This document shows positions 10,296 to 19,853 of a DNA stretch of 64,000 bases, one piece after another. The number at the start of each line of letters is the position of its first letter. Positions within the stretch are counted from its first letter, which is position 1. The DNA is from Rhizobium sp. CSW-27 (GTDB lineage Bacteria; Pseudomonadota; Alphaproteobacteria; Rhizobiales; Rhizobiaceae): positions 62,001-126,000 of the forward strand of contig NZ_JAHHZO010000010.1 of the NCBI RefSeq assembly GCF_018760785.1, given 5' to 3'. The notes under the pieces are model-generated. The model worked only from the letters and a program-made list of their open reading frames with translations. It searched no databases and was not told the origin of the DNA. The position numbers were made by a program, and so were the translations under genes.

Positions 10296-10427
10296 TCAGA
10301 AGAACAGACCGGGCAGAGCGATCAGGGCAGCGGTGGCCGACACGGCGAGAACAAGGAAACGAAGCTTCAGCGAAGCCTGCGTCCGGGCTTCGGCAATGGC
10401 AATGGCACGCGCGCGATGTCTCTGCAT
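10296..10427 (-). CDS. Possible small membrane protein
   Basis: A 43-residue frame from an ATG at 10427 preceded by GGGGATCGTACC. It consists of a basic N-terminus (MQRHRARAIAIAEARTQASL) followed by one hydrophobic helix, FLVLAVSATAALIALPGLF, and stops two residues later. Such short single-helix proteins are often real but poorly annotated. It lies between the two chemoreceptor genes on the same strand. Support is only the ribosome site and composition. Confidence 0.35.
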   Translation of the reverse strand: MQRHRARAIAIAEARTQASLKLRFLVLAVSATAALIALPGLFF

Positions 10428-10670
10428 GGTACGATCCCCAAAACGATCTGGTTGGCCTGCCGCGGAACGACAGACTGCGCGACACTTCCTTGAAGCCGGA
10501 AAATGTGGACGCATTGCGACAGCATGCGGCGAGGGAACTTAAGAAGTCTTGAATGAAGGCGCTGATTTCTTAGCGCCGGCCAATGCCGGGCCGGAATGGT
10601 CCGGGAATGGTAAAGGGCCCTTCAACGGCGAGGATGAAAGGCCCTTGCTGTCTCCCAGGACGGCGCCGCA

Positions 10671-13196
10671 TCAGGCGGCGCGGGCGCCCCGGTATCCGTC
10701 GCTCCGCTCGACGCGGAACTGTTCCAGCAGCATCACCAGCTGATCGGCCTCCTCCGCCAGCTGGCGGCTTGCCGCGCTGGTTTCCTCCACCATCGCCGCA
10801 TTCTGCTGGGTCAACTGGTCCATCTGGCTGACGGCGCCGTTGACCTCCTGCAGGGCGGACGACTGGTCGCGCGAGGCCGACGCAATGCCCTCCACATGGG
10901 CGCTGAGGCTGGAGATCTGCCGGCCGATGGCGGCCAGCGCGTCGCCGGTGCGCTGCACGAGATGCGATCCGCTGCTGACCTCCTCCGTGGAGGCATTGAT
11001 CAGGCCCTTGATCTCCTTGGCCGCGCTGGCCGAGCGCTGGGCAAGCTCGCGCACTTCCTGCGCCACGACGGCAAAGCCCTTGCCCGCCTCGCCGGCCCGC
11101 GCCGCCTCGACGCCGGCATTCAGCGCCAGGAGATTCGTCTGGAAGGCGATCGCATCGATGACCTCGGTGATCTGGGCGATCTTCTGCGAGGCAACCTCGA
11201 TCCGCTGCATGGCCGAGACGGCCTCGCCCACCACGACAAGCGAGTCGTCGGCGCTACGCCGGGTTTCGCCGACCACGACATTGGCCTCGCGGGCCTTGTC
11301 GGCCGCGGCGCGAACATTGGCGGTCACCTCGTTGACGGCCGCGGCCGTCTCCTCCAGCGACGCGGCCTGGGTTTCGGTGCGGCGCGAAAGATCGTCGGTC
11401 GACTGCGACATCTGCCGGACATTGCCCTGAATGGCCACGACATTGCTCTTGATCATCGCGATCGTGTCCTGCAGGCGGGTGAGCGAGCGGTTGAAATCGC
11501 TGCGCAGCTGTTCCAGACGTCCGACAAAGGGCGTGTCGATGGTGGCAGACACATCGCCTTCCGCCAGCCGCTCCAGGCCCATTGCCAGCGCGGTGACGGC
11601 AAACTCGATCTGCCGGTCGATCTCCTGCTTCTCGGCCTCGTTGCGACGGCGCTCCGCCTCGGCTTGTGCGCGCTCCTGCTCGCTCATCGCCTCGACGCGC
11701 AGCTTCGCCTCGGCATTTTCCTTGAAGATGCCAAGCGCCCGGGCCATGTCGCCCAGTTCGTCGCGGCGGGCCGCCCCTTCGATCGCGGTGCTGAGATCGC
11801 CGGCGGCAAGCCGCCGCATGGTGGCGGCAATCTGCAGGATCGGTCCCTTGAAGGTGAAGATCAGGCCGATCCCGGCAAAGATGGCCACCAGGATGCCAAG
11901 CAGCATGGCGCTGACGGAAATCTGGTTGGCCTTGTCGCGCTCGATGCCGGCGGCGTCGCGCTGGTGGGAGGCGAACTGGGTCAGGCTGCCCCAGATGGCA
12001 TTGATTTCGCGTTCCGCCGAGCGGAAGGCATCGATCCGCTTGCGCGAGAGATCGAGCAGCGCCTCGGCCTTGTCCTCCATGCCGACGATCCGCGGCAGGA
12101 TGGCGTCCGCCCGCTTGCGGATCTCTTCCGGCACGGTCTGGTCGGCCTGCATGGCGCCGGTCGACACGTCGAGCGACATCAGCGCGCCCAGCAGGTCGTC
12201 CAGCAGGGTCGCATCGGGCGCCACGGTGTAGCGGGCGACCTTCAGTTCGACGGTGCGCACGGCATCGCTGATCTGGCGCGTGACAGTGACGAAGCGGGTG
12301 GCCGCGGCAATCGGCGCATCGAGCTGGCCGAAGGCTTCGGTGGCCTGGCGGGCCTTCAGGGTGGCGGCGCCCTGCAGACGGATCGCGGCGGGGCGCATCA
12401 GGTTGACGGCCCGCTCGACGGCACCGATGGTCGCATCATTGACGACGTTGATTTCCGCCTGTTTGGTAATCTGGCCGAGGCTGTCCGCCAGCTGATCCGC
12501 CACGACCTTCTGGTCTGCCGGCAGCGCGGCATTGACCTCGGCCATCGTCGTCTTAAGCTGGCCGAGTTGCGGCGTCACGACATCCATCTTCTGCTGCGCG
12601 GTCGCCTGGCCGTTGAAATCCGCCACCAGCCTGGAGATCAGGTTGGCGCCGCGGGTCAGCCGTTCGGCATCGCGCAACAGTTCCTTTGCCTTGCCTTCGT
12701 CGGCGCTCAGGTTCTCGCGCTTGACCGTCGCATAATTGAGCAGGTCGGCCTGCTGCTTGACGATGATGCCCAGATCCTCGTCGATGCCATTGCGCAGGGC
12801 GACCTCGTCCTTGTAGAGCGCCCAGAGCGCGTCGATCTGACCACCGATCGTTTCGGCCCCCTGAATGGCGGCTCCGATCTCGGCACGGCCATCAGCGTCA
12901 TCGGCCGCAGCCGCCACCTGCTTCAGAAGCGCCGACTGTTCGCCGAGCTGGCGCACGAGAACGCTGCGCGTTTCCTCGCTGGTATGCTGCAGGAACTCCG
13001 TCATGCCGGCATAGACCTGCTTGAAGCCGCTCAGCGACTGCAGCACGGAATTGGACATGTCCATACGCACCTGCAGGAGGCGCGAGGCATAGAGACCGGA
13101 GAGCCCGACGGCCGATATGCTGAGAACGAACGGAACGATGAAGGCGATGACCTTCGTCTGGATCTTGAAGCGCGCGAGCAGGCGATCGACGAGCAT
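10671..13196 (-). CDS. Methyl-accepting chemotaxis protein with a large helical periplasmic domain
   Basis: Chemoreceptor of 841 residues from the ATG at 13196 (AGAGG upstream); another plausible start at 13271 has GGGAG upstream and would add 25 residues. Helix 1 is at about residues 10-32, and helix 2 ([20 protein letters not shown]) at about 427-449, so the periplasmic sensor is about 395 residues, nearly all helical, twice the usual size of a four-helix bundle and perhaps a tandem helical bundle. It is followed by HAMP and a signalling domain with [20 protein letters not shown]. No CheR-binding pentapeptide at the C-terminus. The receptor at 8291 shares the cytoplasmic half, but the sensors differ completely. 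Confidence 0.93.
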   Translation of the reverse strand: MLVDRLLARFKIQTKVIAFIVPFVLSISAVGLSGLYASRLLQVRMDMSNSVLQSLSGFKQVYAGMTEFLQHTSEETRSVLVRQLGEQSALLKQVAAAADDADGRAEIGAAIQGAETIGGQIDALWALYKDEVALRNGIDEDLGIIVKQQADLLNYATVKRENLSADEGKAKELLRDAERLTRGANLISRLVADFNGQATAQQKMDVVTPQLGQLKTTMAEVNAALPADQKVVADQLADSLGQITKQAEINVVNDATIGAVERAVNLMRPAAIRLQGAATLKARQATEAFGQLDAPIAAATRFVTVTRQISDAVRTVELKVARYTVAPDATLLDDLLGALMSLDVSTGAMQADQTVPEEIRKRADAILPRIVGMEDKAEALLDLSRKRIDAFRSAEREINAIWGSLTQFASHQRDAAGIERDKANQISVSAMLLGILVAIFAGIGLIFTFKGPILQIAATMRRLAAGDLSTAIEGAARRDELGDMARALGIFKENAEAKLRVEAMSEQERAQAEAERRRNEAEKQEIDRQIEFAVTALAMGLERLAEGDVSATIDTPFVGRLEQLRSDFNRSLTRLQDTIAMIKSNVVAIQGNVRQMSQSTDDLSRRTETQAASLEETAAAVNEVTANVRAAADKAREANVVVGETRRSADDSLVVVGEAVSAMQRIEVASQKIAQITEVIDAIAFQTNLLALNAGVEAARAGEAGKGFAVVAQEVRELAQRSASAAKEIKGLINASTEEVSSGSHLVQRTGDALAAIGRQISSLSAHVEGIASASRDQSSALQEVNGAVSQMDQLTQQNAAMVEETSAASRQLAEEADQLVMLLEQFRVERSDGYRGARAA

Positions 13197-13409
13197 TTGC
13201 AACCTCTGAAATGAAAGGCCGCCCGGACTGGCAGACGGGCAGATATGCCCCTTGAAATTCAAGGCGGCCATATCGTTCTCCCACTCGCCGCTAAAGAAAT
13301 GCTGAAGATTCAGCCTAGAATGGTACAAATGAAATTGCGAATATACTGATATGAGAATAATGCGTGCAGAAACTGCACAGGTTCGCCTCTCTCCGGCAGC
13401 GCGGGCGGG

Positions 13410-14612
13410 TCAATGGTGAGGCGACGACACTGTCAACGCCTCGCCGCAGACATGGCCGGAGGCCCAGGCCCACTGGAAATTGTAGCCGCCAAGCCAGCCG
13501 GTGACATCGACGCATTCGCCGATGAAATAGAGGCCCTGCACCGACTTTGCCTGCATGCTGCGCGAATCGAGTGCATCGACATCGACACCGCCGAGCGTGA
13601 CTTCCGCCGTACGGTAACCTTCCGAGCCCGCAGGCTTGAGGCTCCAGGATTGAACCGCCGTCGCGACCGCCTGCAGCACGCGGTCGCTCTGATCGGCGAG
13701 CGGCGCCGACAGGCCGAGATCTTCCGCAAAGAACTGCGCCAGCCGGCGCGGCAGGATCTCCGCCAGCGCCGTCTGCACCGCCTGGCGACCGTTGTCCCGG
13801 CGCGCCTGTTTCAGGCGGGCGAGCAGGTCGATATCCGGCTCAAGCGACAGCGTGATGGCATCGCCCTCGCGCCAGTAGGAGGAGATCTGCAGGATGGACG
13901 GCCCGCTGAGACCGCGATGGGTGAAGAGCAGCGCCTCACGGAAACCCGTCTTGCCGTGGCGCACCTCGGCCTCCACCGAAATGCCGGAGAGGACGGAAAG
14001 CTTCTCGAGCATGGCCGGTTCCAGCGTCAGCGGCACCAGCGCCGGTCGCGTCTCGGTGACCGGCAGGCCGAACTGTTCGGCGATGCGATAGGCAAGGCCG
14101 GTGGCGCCCATCTTCGGAATGGACTTGCCGCCCGTCGCCACCACCAGCGCGCGCGACTCGACGATGCCGCTGTCGAGGGAAAGGCGGAAACCCTCCTCGG
14201 ATTTTTCGACCGCGCCGACCGGCTGCTGCAGACGAAGCTCGACATCGCCGGCCTGCATTTCGGCAAGCAGCATGCGGATGATGTCCTTGGCGCTGTCATC
14301 GCAGAACAGCTGGCCGAGCGTCTTTTCGTGCCAGGCGATGCGATGCTTCTCGACCAGCGCCAGAAAATCCCTCGGCGTGTAGCGCGCGAGCGCCGACTTG
14401 GCGAAATGGCGGTTGCCGGAAATGTAGTTGGCCGGGGCGGCATGAAGATTGGTGAAGTTGCAGCGCCCGCCGCCGGAAATACGGATCTTTTCGCCGGGCG
14501 CCCGGGCATGATCGAGCACCAGGACGCGCTGGCCGCGCTGGCCCGCCCTCAGCGCGCACATCATGCCGGCGGCCCCGGCGCCCAGCACCACAACATCGTA
14601 TCGGCGCGTCAC
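13410..14612 (-). CDS. NAD(P)/FAD-dependent oxidoreductase, BaiN/YhiN (HI0933) family
   Basis: Flavoprotein of 400 residues. The N-terminal Rossmann motif is VVVLGAGAAGMMCALRAGQR (residues 7-26), and the family signature ISGGGRCNFTNLHA follows at about residues 45-58. A second FAD contact, GLYFIGECVDVTGWLGGYN, is at about 362-380, and the end NFQWAWASGHVCGE is typical of this group. Physiological substrates of most members are unknown; BaiN itself is linked to bile-acid reduction, which need not apply here. Its start codon is back-to-back with the upstream region of the puuA-like gene on the other strand (131 bases apart). Confidence 0.85.
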   Translation of the reverse strand: MTRRYDVVVLGAGAAGMMCALRAGQRGQRVLVLDHARAPGEKIRISGGGRCNFTNLHAAPANYISGNRHFAKSALARYTPRDFLALVEKHRIAWHEKTLGQLFCDDSAKDIIRMLLAEMQAGDVELRLQQPVGAVEKSEEGFRLSLDSGIVESRALVVATGGKSIPKMGATGLAYRIAEQFGLPVTETRPALVPLTLEPAMLEKLSVLSGISVEAEVRHGKTGFREALLFTHRGLSGPSILQISSYWREGDAITLSLEPDIDLLARLKQARRDNGRQAVQTALAEILPRRLAQFFAEDLGLSAPLADQSDRVLQAVATAVQSWSLKPAGSEGYRTAEVTLGGVDVDALDSRSMQAKSVQGLYFIGECVDVTGWLGGYNFQWAWASGHVCGEALTVSSPHH

Positions 14613-14742
14613 GTCACTCTCATCCTGTCTTGCCCGTCCGCTCCTTCCTGTTCGCGATCAACCGTACAAAGTCAATGATCCCCCTCGCCAATTGCCGTGT
14701 TCCGACTATGATGCGGGCAACGTCAACAACGTCCGGTGCCTC

Positions 14743-16182
14743 ATGCCGCCCAAGAAAAAGCCGACCGCCCGTGCCACTGGAAGCGTCCTGAAGGCCGCCA
14801 CGGCACAACCGCCTCTCACCTCGCTTCGGGGCGTGGCGAACTGGCGGGACGCCGCCGCCTGGCTGAAGGCCCGCGGCATCGAGGATGTGGAATGCATCAC
14901 CCCGGATCTGGCCGGCGTGCCGCGTGGCAAGATGATGCCGACGTCGAAATTCACCTCCAACACCTCGCTGGCGCTGCCGTCTGCGCTCTATCGCCACACG
15001 ATCTCCGGCGACTATCCGGACGAGACGGCCAATTTCCGCTACGAGCCGCGCGACAGCGACCTGAAGCTGGTGCCGGACCTGTCGACCCTCTCCGTGGTTC
15101 CCTGGGAAAGCGACCCGACGGCGCAGGTGATCTGCGACGTGGTGGGCACCACCGGCGAACAGGTGCCCTATACGCCGCGCAACGTGCTGAAGAATGTCAT
15201 GCGGCTTTACGACGATCAGGGCTGGAAGCCGGTCGTGGCGCCGGAAATCGAGTTCTATCTCGTCGCGATCAACGAGGATCCGGATTACCCGCTGCATCCG
15301 CCGAAGGGCCGCTCCGGCCGTTCCATCGTCGGCGGCCAGGGCTATTCGATCGCCGGCATCAACGAATTCGACGAACTGATCGACGACATCTATCACTTCT
15401 CCGAGAAGCAGGGGCTGGAGATCGATACGCTGATCCATGAGGAAGGCCCTGCGCAGCTGGAAATCAACCTGCGCCACGGCGACCCGATCCAGCTCGCCGA
15501 CCAGGTGTTCCTGTTCAAGCGCACCATCCGCGAGGCGGCCCTGAAGCACGGCATCTATGCCACCTTCATGGCCAAGCCGATGCAGGGCCAGCCGGGATCT
15601 GCCATGCACATCCACCAGTCGGTGGTGGATGCCAAGACCGGCAAGAACATCTTTTCCAATCCGGACGGCTCCCCGTCGCGCGCCTTCTTCCACTTCATCG
15701 GCGGCATGCAGAAATACGTGCCGAGTTCGCTCGTGATGCTGGCGCCCTACGTCAACTCCTACCGGCGGCTTACGCCGGACATGGCCTGCCCGGTCAACAA
15801 TGCCTGGGGTTACGACAACCGCACCACGGCGTTTCGCGTGCCGATCTCGGAGCCCGCGGCGCGGCGCGTCGAAAACCGCCTGCCGAGCTCGGACGCGAAC
15901 CCCTATCTGGCGCTGGCGGCCTCGCTCGCCTGCGGCTGGCTCGGCATCATGAAGGAGATCGAACCGACGGAGCCGACCTATGACACGGCCAACGAGGGTT
16001 CCATCGATCTTCCGCGCGGGCTGCTCGAAGCCGTTGCCCTTCTCGAGGGCGAACCGGCCTTCGAAGAGGTGTTCGGCAAGGAATTCATCGGTCTTTACGC
16101 GGGGGTCAAGCGGGGCGAGTTCGAGACCTTCATGCAGGTGATCAGCCCGTGGGAGCGTGAATTCCTGCTGCTGAACGTGTAA
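14743..16182 (+). CDS. puuA: Gamma-glutamylputrescine synthetase-like glutamine synthetase family protein
   Basis: Predicted to ligate glutamate to putrescine with ATP, the first step of the gamma-glutamyl (Puu) route. 479 residues from the ATG at 14743; the ribosome site is weak, but no better start exists. It has the glutamine synthetase fold: VVAPEIEFYL (metal ligand), QLEINLRHGDP, the GSAMHIHQSV segment and the NRTTAFRVP substrate-binding stretch. The ending SPWEREFLLLNV is typical of PuuA-like members. The next gene, 9 bases downstream, is PuuB-like, and a putrescine importer lies at 1-3540, which supports the substrate. Other polyamines or amines remain possible. Confidence 0.85.
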   Translation: MPPKKKPTARATGSVLKAATAQPPLTSLRGVANWRDAAAWLKARGIEDVECITPDLAGVPRGKMMPTSKFTSNTSLALPSALYRHTISGDYPDETANFRYEPRDSDLKLVPDLSTLSVVPWESDPTAQVICDVVGTTGEQVPYTPRNVLKNVMRLYDDQGWKPVVAPEIEFYLVAINEDPDYPLHPPKGRSGRSIVGGQGYSIAGINEFDELIDDIYHFSEKQGLEIDTLIHEEGPAQLEINLRHGDPIQLADQVFLFKRTIREAALKHGIYATFMAKPMQGQPGSAMHIHQSVVDAKTGKNIFSNPDGSPSRAFFHFIGGMQKYVPSSLVMLAPYVNSYRRLTPDMACPVNNAWGYDNRTTAFRVPISEPAARRVENRLPSSDANPYLALAASLACGWLGIMKEIEPTEPTYDTANEGSIDLPRGLLEAVALLEGEPAFEEVFGKEFIGLYAGVKRGEFETFMQVISPWEREFLLLNV

Positions 16183-16191
16183 GGTGACCCC

Positions 16192-17478
16192 ATGACATGG
16201 CAAAGCCCCATTGCACCGGGCCTGTCCTGGTATCAGGACAGCGTTGCGGATCGGCCGACCTACGCAGCACTCGACGGCTCGGTCACGGTCGATGTCGCCA
16301 TCATCGGCGGCGGCTTCACCGGGCTGCAGGCGGCCTGCAATCTTGCCCAGCGTGGCGTCTCGGTGGTGCTGATCGAGGCAAGCCGGCTCGGCGACGGGGC
16401 ATCCGGCCGCAATGGCGGCCAGCTGGGCTCCGGCCAGCGCGCCTGGCCGGACGAACTGGAGCCGGAACTCGGCTACGAGCGTTCCCGCGCCCTGTTCGAC
16501 ATGGCTGAAAACGCCAAGCGCTACCTGCTCGATTTCGCCGAAACGCACGGCATCGACATGGACTACATGCCGGGGCAGATGAATGTGTCGCACAAGCCGG
16601 GGCATGCCGACGACTACCGGCGCGTCGCCGATCTTCTGGCGACGCGTTACGACTATCCGCATGTTTCGTTCATGGACAAGGCCGAGACGACCGCGCGACT
16701 GGGCTCTTCCCATTACCATCACGGCGTGCGCGATGCCGGCACCGGCCATATCCACCCGCTGAAACTTCTGATCGGCCTTGGCCGGGTGGCGGCTGAAGCC
16801 GGTGCGAGGATCTGCGAGATGACGCCGGCCAACGGCATGACGCAGGCGGACGGCAGGACGCGGATCGAGACGCCGCGCGGCACGATCACCGCCGAGCGGG
16901 TTCTGCTCGCGACCAATGCCTATATCGGCAAGCTGGAACGGGAAACGGCGGCACATGTGATGCCGATCCGTTCCTTCATCGGCGCGACCGTGCCGCTCGA
17001 CCGCTTCCCCGACATCCTGCCGGGCGCCGAGGCCGTGGCGGATTCGCGCTTCGTGGTGCGCTATTTCCGCAAAAGCCGCGACGGACGCCTGCTGTTCGGC
17101 GGGCGCGAAGCCTATACCGCCGACAGCCCGCGCGACATTTCCCGCCACATCCGCAAGCAGATCGCCGAAATCTATCCGGCGCTGAAGGATGTCGCGATCA
17201 CCCATGCCTGGGGCGGTTCGGTGGGCATCACCCTGCCGCGCAAGCCTTTCGTGCGCGAAGTGATGCCGGGCGTCACCTCGATTGCCGGCTATTCCGGCCA
17301 TGGCGTCATGCTGTCAAACTACGCAGGCAAGATGTATGCCGACGCGGTTGCCGGAAACGCCAGCGAGCTTAACCTGTTCCAGGATCTGAAAATCCCGCCC
17401 TTTCCCGGCGGAGCGCGGTTCAGAAGCCCGCTGCTGTTCCTGGCGCTGACCTGGTACGCCCTGCGCGACCGGTTCTGA
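16192..17478 (+). CDS. puuB: Gamma-glutamylputrescine oxidase-like FAD enzyme
   Basis: FAD-dependent amine oxidase of the DAO family, 428 residues, predicted to oxidise gamma-glutamylputrescine to the aldehyde. The Rossmann motif VDVAIIGGGFTGLQAACNLA starts at about residue 33, followed by the family block GASGRNGGQLGSGQR. FGGREAYT and the C-terminal SIAGYSGHGVMLSNYAGKMY (second FAD contact, about 365-384) match PuuB/OrdL. Cotranscribed with puuA. The later pathway genes (puuC, puuD) are not nearby. Confidence 0.88.
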   Translation: MTWQSPIAPGLSWYQDSVADRPTYAALDGSVTVDVAIIGGGFTGLQAACNLAQRGVSVVLIEASRLGDGASGRNGGQLGSGQRAWPDELEPELGYERSRALFDMAENAKRYLLDFAETHGIDMDYMPGQMNVSHKPGHADDYRRVADLLATRYDYPHVSFMDKAETTARLGSSHYHHGVRDAGTGHIHPLKLLIGLGRVAAEAGARICEMTPANGMTQADGRTRIETPRGTITAERVLLATNAYIGKLERETAAHVMPIRSFIGATVPLDRFPDILPGAEAVADSRFVVRYFRKSRDGRLLFGGREAYTADSPRDISRHIRKQIAEIYPALKDVAITHAWGGSVGITLPRKPFVREVMPGVTSIAGYSGHGVMLSNYAGKMYADAVAGNASELNLFQDLKIPPFPGGARFRSPLLFLALTWYALRDRF

Positions 17479-17495
17479 TTGCCGTGTGACGCTTT

Positions 17496-17520
17496 GCCCC
17501 ATCAGGGGGCTGGCTTTTTT
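17496..17520 (+). terminator. Candidate terminator after puuB
   Basis: GCCCC at 17496-17500 can pair with GGGGC at 17506-17510, followed closely by TTTTTT at 17515-17520. The stem is short, so this is a weak call, but the T-run and its place between puuB and zwf fit. Confidence 0.45.
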
Positions 17521-17572
17521 AAATCGATTAGATTATGTAGACATCAACCCTCAGACTTCGAAAGAGCTAGGC

Positions 17573-19045
17573 ATGAGCAGTCAGATCATCCCCGTGGAAC
17601 CCTTCGACTATGTCGTCTTCGGCGGCAATGGCGACCTTGCCGAACGCAAGCTGCTTCCCGCCCTCTACCACCGGCAGATCGAAGGCCAGTTCACCGAACC
17701 GACCCGCGTGATCGGCGCCGCCCGCACCCCGATGAGCCACGAGGAGTTTCGCAAATTTGCCGACGAGGCGCTGAAAAAGCACCTCAAGGAGGGCGAATAC
17801 GACACGGCGGAAGTGGCCAAGTTCCTCGCCCGCCTGTTCTACGTCTCCGTCGATGCCAAGACCGATGCCGGCTGGGACCAGCTGAAGAAGCTTTTGGACG
17901 AGGGCAAGGAGCGCGTGCGGGCCTTCTATCTCGCGGTATCGCCGGCGATCTTCGGCGCCATCTCGGAAAAGATCCGCGACCACAAACTGATCACCAAATC
18001 CACCCGCATCGTGGTGGAAAAGCCGATCGGCCGCGACCTCTCCTCCGCGCTCGACCTGAACGACACGATCGGCAAGGTGTTCAAGGAAGAGCAGATCTTC
18101 CGCATAGACCACTATCTCGGCAAGGAGACGGTGCAGAACCTGATGGCGCTGCGCTTTGCCAATGCGCTCTATGAGCCGCTGTGGAACGCCCAGTACATCG
18201 ATCACGTGCAGATTTCGGTTGCCGAATCCGTCGGCCTCGAAGGCCGCGCCGGCTATTACGACACGGCCGGCGCGCTGCGGGACATGGTGCAGAACCACAT
18301 TCTGCAGCTTCTTTGCCTTGTCGCCATGGAAGTGCCCTCCTCCATGGATTCCGAAGCCGTGCGCGACGAGAAGCTGAAGGTGCTGCGCGCCCTGAGGCCG
18401 ATCACGGAAGCCAATGTCGAGCAGATGACGGTGCGCGGCCAGTATCGCGCCGGCGCCTCTGCGGGTGGCCCCGTGAAGGGTTACCTGGAAGAACTCGAAG
18501 GCGGCGTGTCCAACACCGAAACCTTCGTCGCCATCAAGGCCGAGATCAACAACTGGCGCTGGGCGGGCGTTCCCTTCTACATCCGCACCGGCAAGCGGCT
18601 GGCCAGCCGCATGTCGGAGATCGTCATCACCTTCAAGCCGATCCCGCACAACATCTTCGAGCCGGCCGCAGGCCGTATCTCCGCCAACCAGCTGATCATC
18701 CGCCTGCAGCCGGATGAGGGCGTCAAGCAGTCGCTGATGATCAAGGACCCCGGTCCGGGCGGCATGCGCCTGCGCAACGTCTCGCTCGACATGAGCTTTG
18801 CCGCCGCCTTCAACGTGCGCAATCCGGATGCCTACGAGCGGCTGCTGATGGACGTGATCCGCTCCAACCAGACGCTGTTCATGCGCCGCGACGAAGTGGA
18901 AGCGGCGTGGAAGTGGGTCGATCCGATCCTGAAGGGCTGGGAACTGACCGGCCAGCCGGCGCAGGGCTATACGGCCGGCACCTGGGGTCCGAGCCAGGCG
19001 ATTGCGCTGATCGAGCGCGACGGTCGCACCTGGCACGAGGGCTGA
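17573..19045 (+). CDS. zwf: Glucose-6-phosphate 1-dehydrogenase
   Basis: Oxidises glucose 6-phosphate to 6-phosphogluconolactone with NADP, feeding the Entner-Doudoroff and pentose phosphate routes. 490 residues from the ATG at 17573; the in-frame ATG-like start 29 codons earlier overlaps the candidate terminator of puuB. The nucleotide motif FGGNGDLAERK is at about residues 16-26, the catalytic RIDHYLGKE at about 177-185, and the conserved FYIRTGKRL near 365-373. First gene of the zwf-pgl-edd operon. Confidence 0.97.
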   Translation: MSSQIIPVEPFDYVVFGGNGDLAERKLLPALYHRQIEGQFTEPTRVIGAARTPMSHEEFRKFADEALKKHLKEGEYDTAEVAKFLARLFYVSVDAKTDAGWDQLKKLLDEGKERVRAFYLAVSPAIFGAISEKIRDHKLITKSTRIVVEKPIGRDLSSALDLNDTIGKVFKEEQIFRIDHYLGKETVQNLMALRFANALYEPLWNAQYIDHVQISVAESVGLEGRAGYYDTAGALRDMVQNHILQLLCLVAMEVPSSMDSEAVRDEKLKVLRALRPITEANVEQMTVRGQYRAGASAGGPVKGYLEELEGGVSNTETFVAIKAEINNWRWAGVPFYIRTGKRLASRMSEIVITFKPIPHNIFEPAAGRISANQLIIRLQPDEGVKQSLMIKDPGPGGMRLRNVSLDMSFAAAFNVRNPDAYERLLMDVIRSNQTLFMRRDEVEAAWKWVDPILKGWELTGQPAQGYTAGTWGPSQAIALIERDGRTWHEG

Positions 19046-19049
19046 GCCG

Positions 19050-19748
19050 ATGGCATCGACCCTGCACAGCTTCGCCAATGCCACCGAACTGGCCGAACTG
19101 CTCGCCAGCGACGTGGCGACCCATCTTGAGAAGGCAATTGCCGAACGCGGTTCGGCCTCGATCGCCGTCTCCGGCGGTTCCACGCCAAAGCGCTTCTTCG
19201 AGGCGCTTTCGACGCGTGACATCGCCTGGGACAAGGTGACGATCACGCTGGTGGACGAGCGTTTCGTGCCGGCCGACAATCCGCGCTCCAACCATCTGCT
19301 GGTGGAAACCCACCTTTTGCAGAACAATGCTGCGAGCGCCATCTTCGTGCCGCTCTATCACGATGTCGCTTCCGCGCTGCAGGCAGCGGCGATTGCGACG
19401 GAAAAGACGGAAGACATCGGCAATCCGTTCGACGTTGCGATCCTCGGCATGGGAACGGACGGCCATACGGCCTCGTTCTTTCCGGGGGGCAATCATCTGG
19501 CACGCGCCATCGATCCCGATGCGCCGCGCGGCGTGATGACGATGATGGCGGATGGCGCCGGCGAGGAACGGCTGACCTTCACCTATCCGAGCCTGGCCGA
19601 TGCCCGCTTCCTGGTGCTGCATATCGAGGGCGAGGCAAAGATGGCGGTGCTTGAAAAGGCGATGGCCGGCACCGACGAGATGGAAATGCCGGTGCGTGCT
19701 CTTCTGAACCGTGCCCCGTCACCGGTCGAGATCTACTGGGCGCCCTGA
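19050..19748 (+). CDS. pgl: 6-phosphogluconolactonase
   Basis: Hydrolyses 6-phosphogluconolactone to 6-phosphogluconate. 232 residues, normal for the DevB/Pgl family. Recognisable blocks are IAVSGGSTPKRFFEAL (about 35-50), the VDERFVPADNPRSNHLL stretch (about 68-84) and LGMGTDGHTASFFPG (about 131-145), which holds the active-site histidine. It begins only four bases after zwf ends, so the two are coupled. Confidence 0.96.
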   Translation: MASTLHSFANATELAELLASDVATHLEKAIAERGSASIAVSGGSTPKRFFEALSTRDIAWDKVTITLVDERFVPADNPRSNHLLVETHLLQNNAASAIFVPLYHDVASALQAAAIATEKTEDIGNPFDVAILGMGTDGHTASFFPGGNHLARAIDPDAPRGVMTMMADGAGEERLTFTYPSLADARFLVLHIEGEAKMAVLEKAMAGTDEMEMPVRALLNRAPSPVEIYWAP

Positions 19749-19853
19749 CGCCAAGGCGCCCGTCACGCGCTTCCCTGCGCGGCAAACGAAAGCAAGAGAA
19801 CATCAGGCGCGGCGGCCTCCCAACCGCCGCTGGCCTTGCCCATGGAGGATGAT

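Noticed and set aside
10600-10660. Terminator after the large chemoreceptor (AAGGGCC...GGCCCTT)
   Set aside because: The arms can pair, but the loop is about 20 bases and no T-run follows; too weak to list.
10896-13214. Open frame of 772 codons opposite the large chemoreceptor
   Set aside because: An antisense shadow of a clear receptor gene; no ribosome site and no domain.
14620-17301. Open frame of 893 codons on the minus strand opposite puuA and puuB
   Set aside because: It mirrors two well-supported genes, shows the Arg/His/Ala/Asp-rich composition of antisense frames in GC-rich DNA, and has no recognisable domain.
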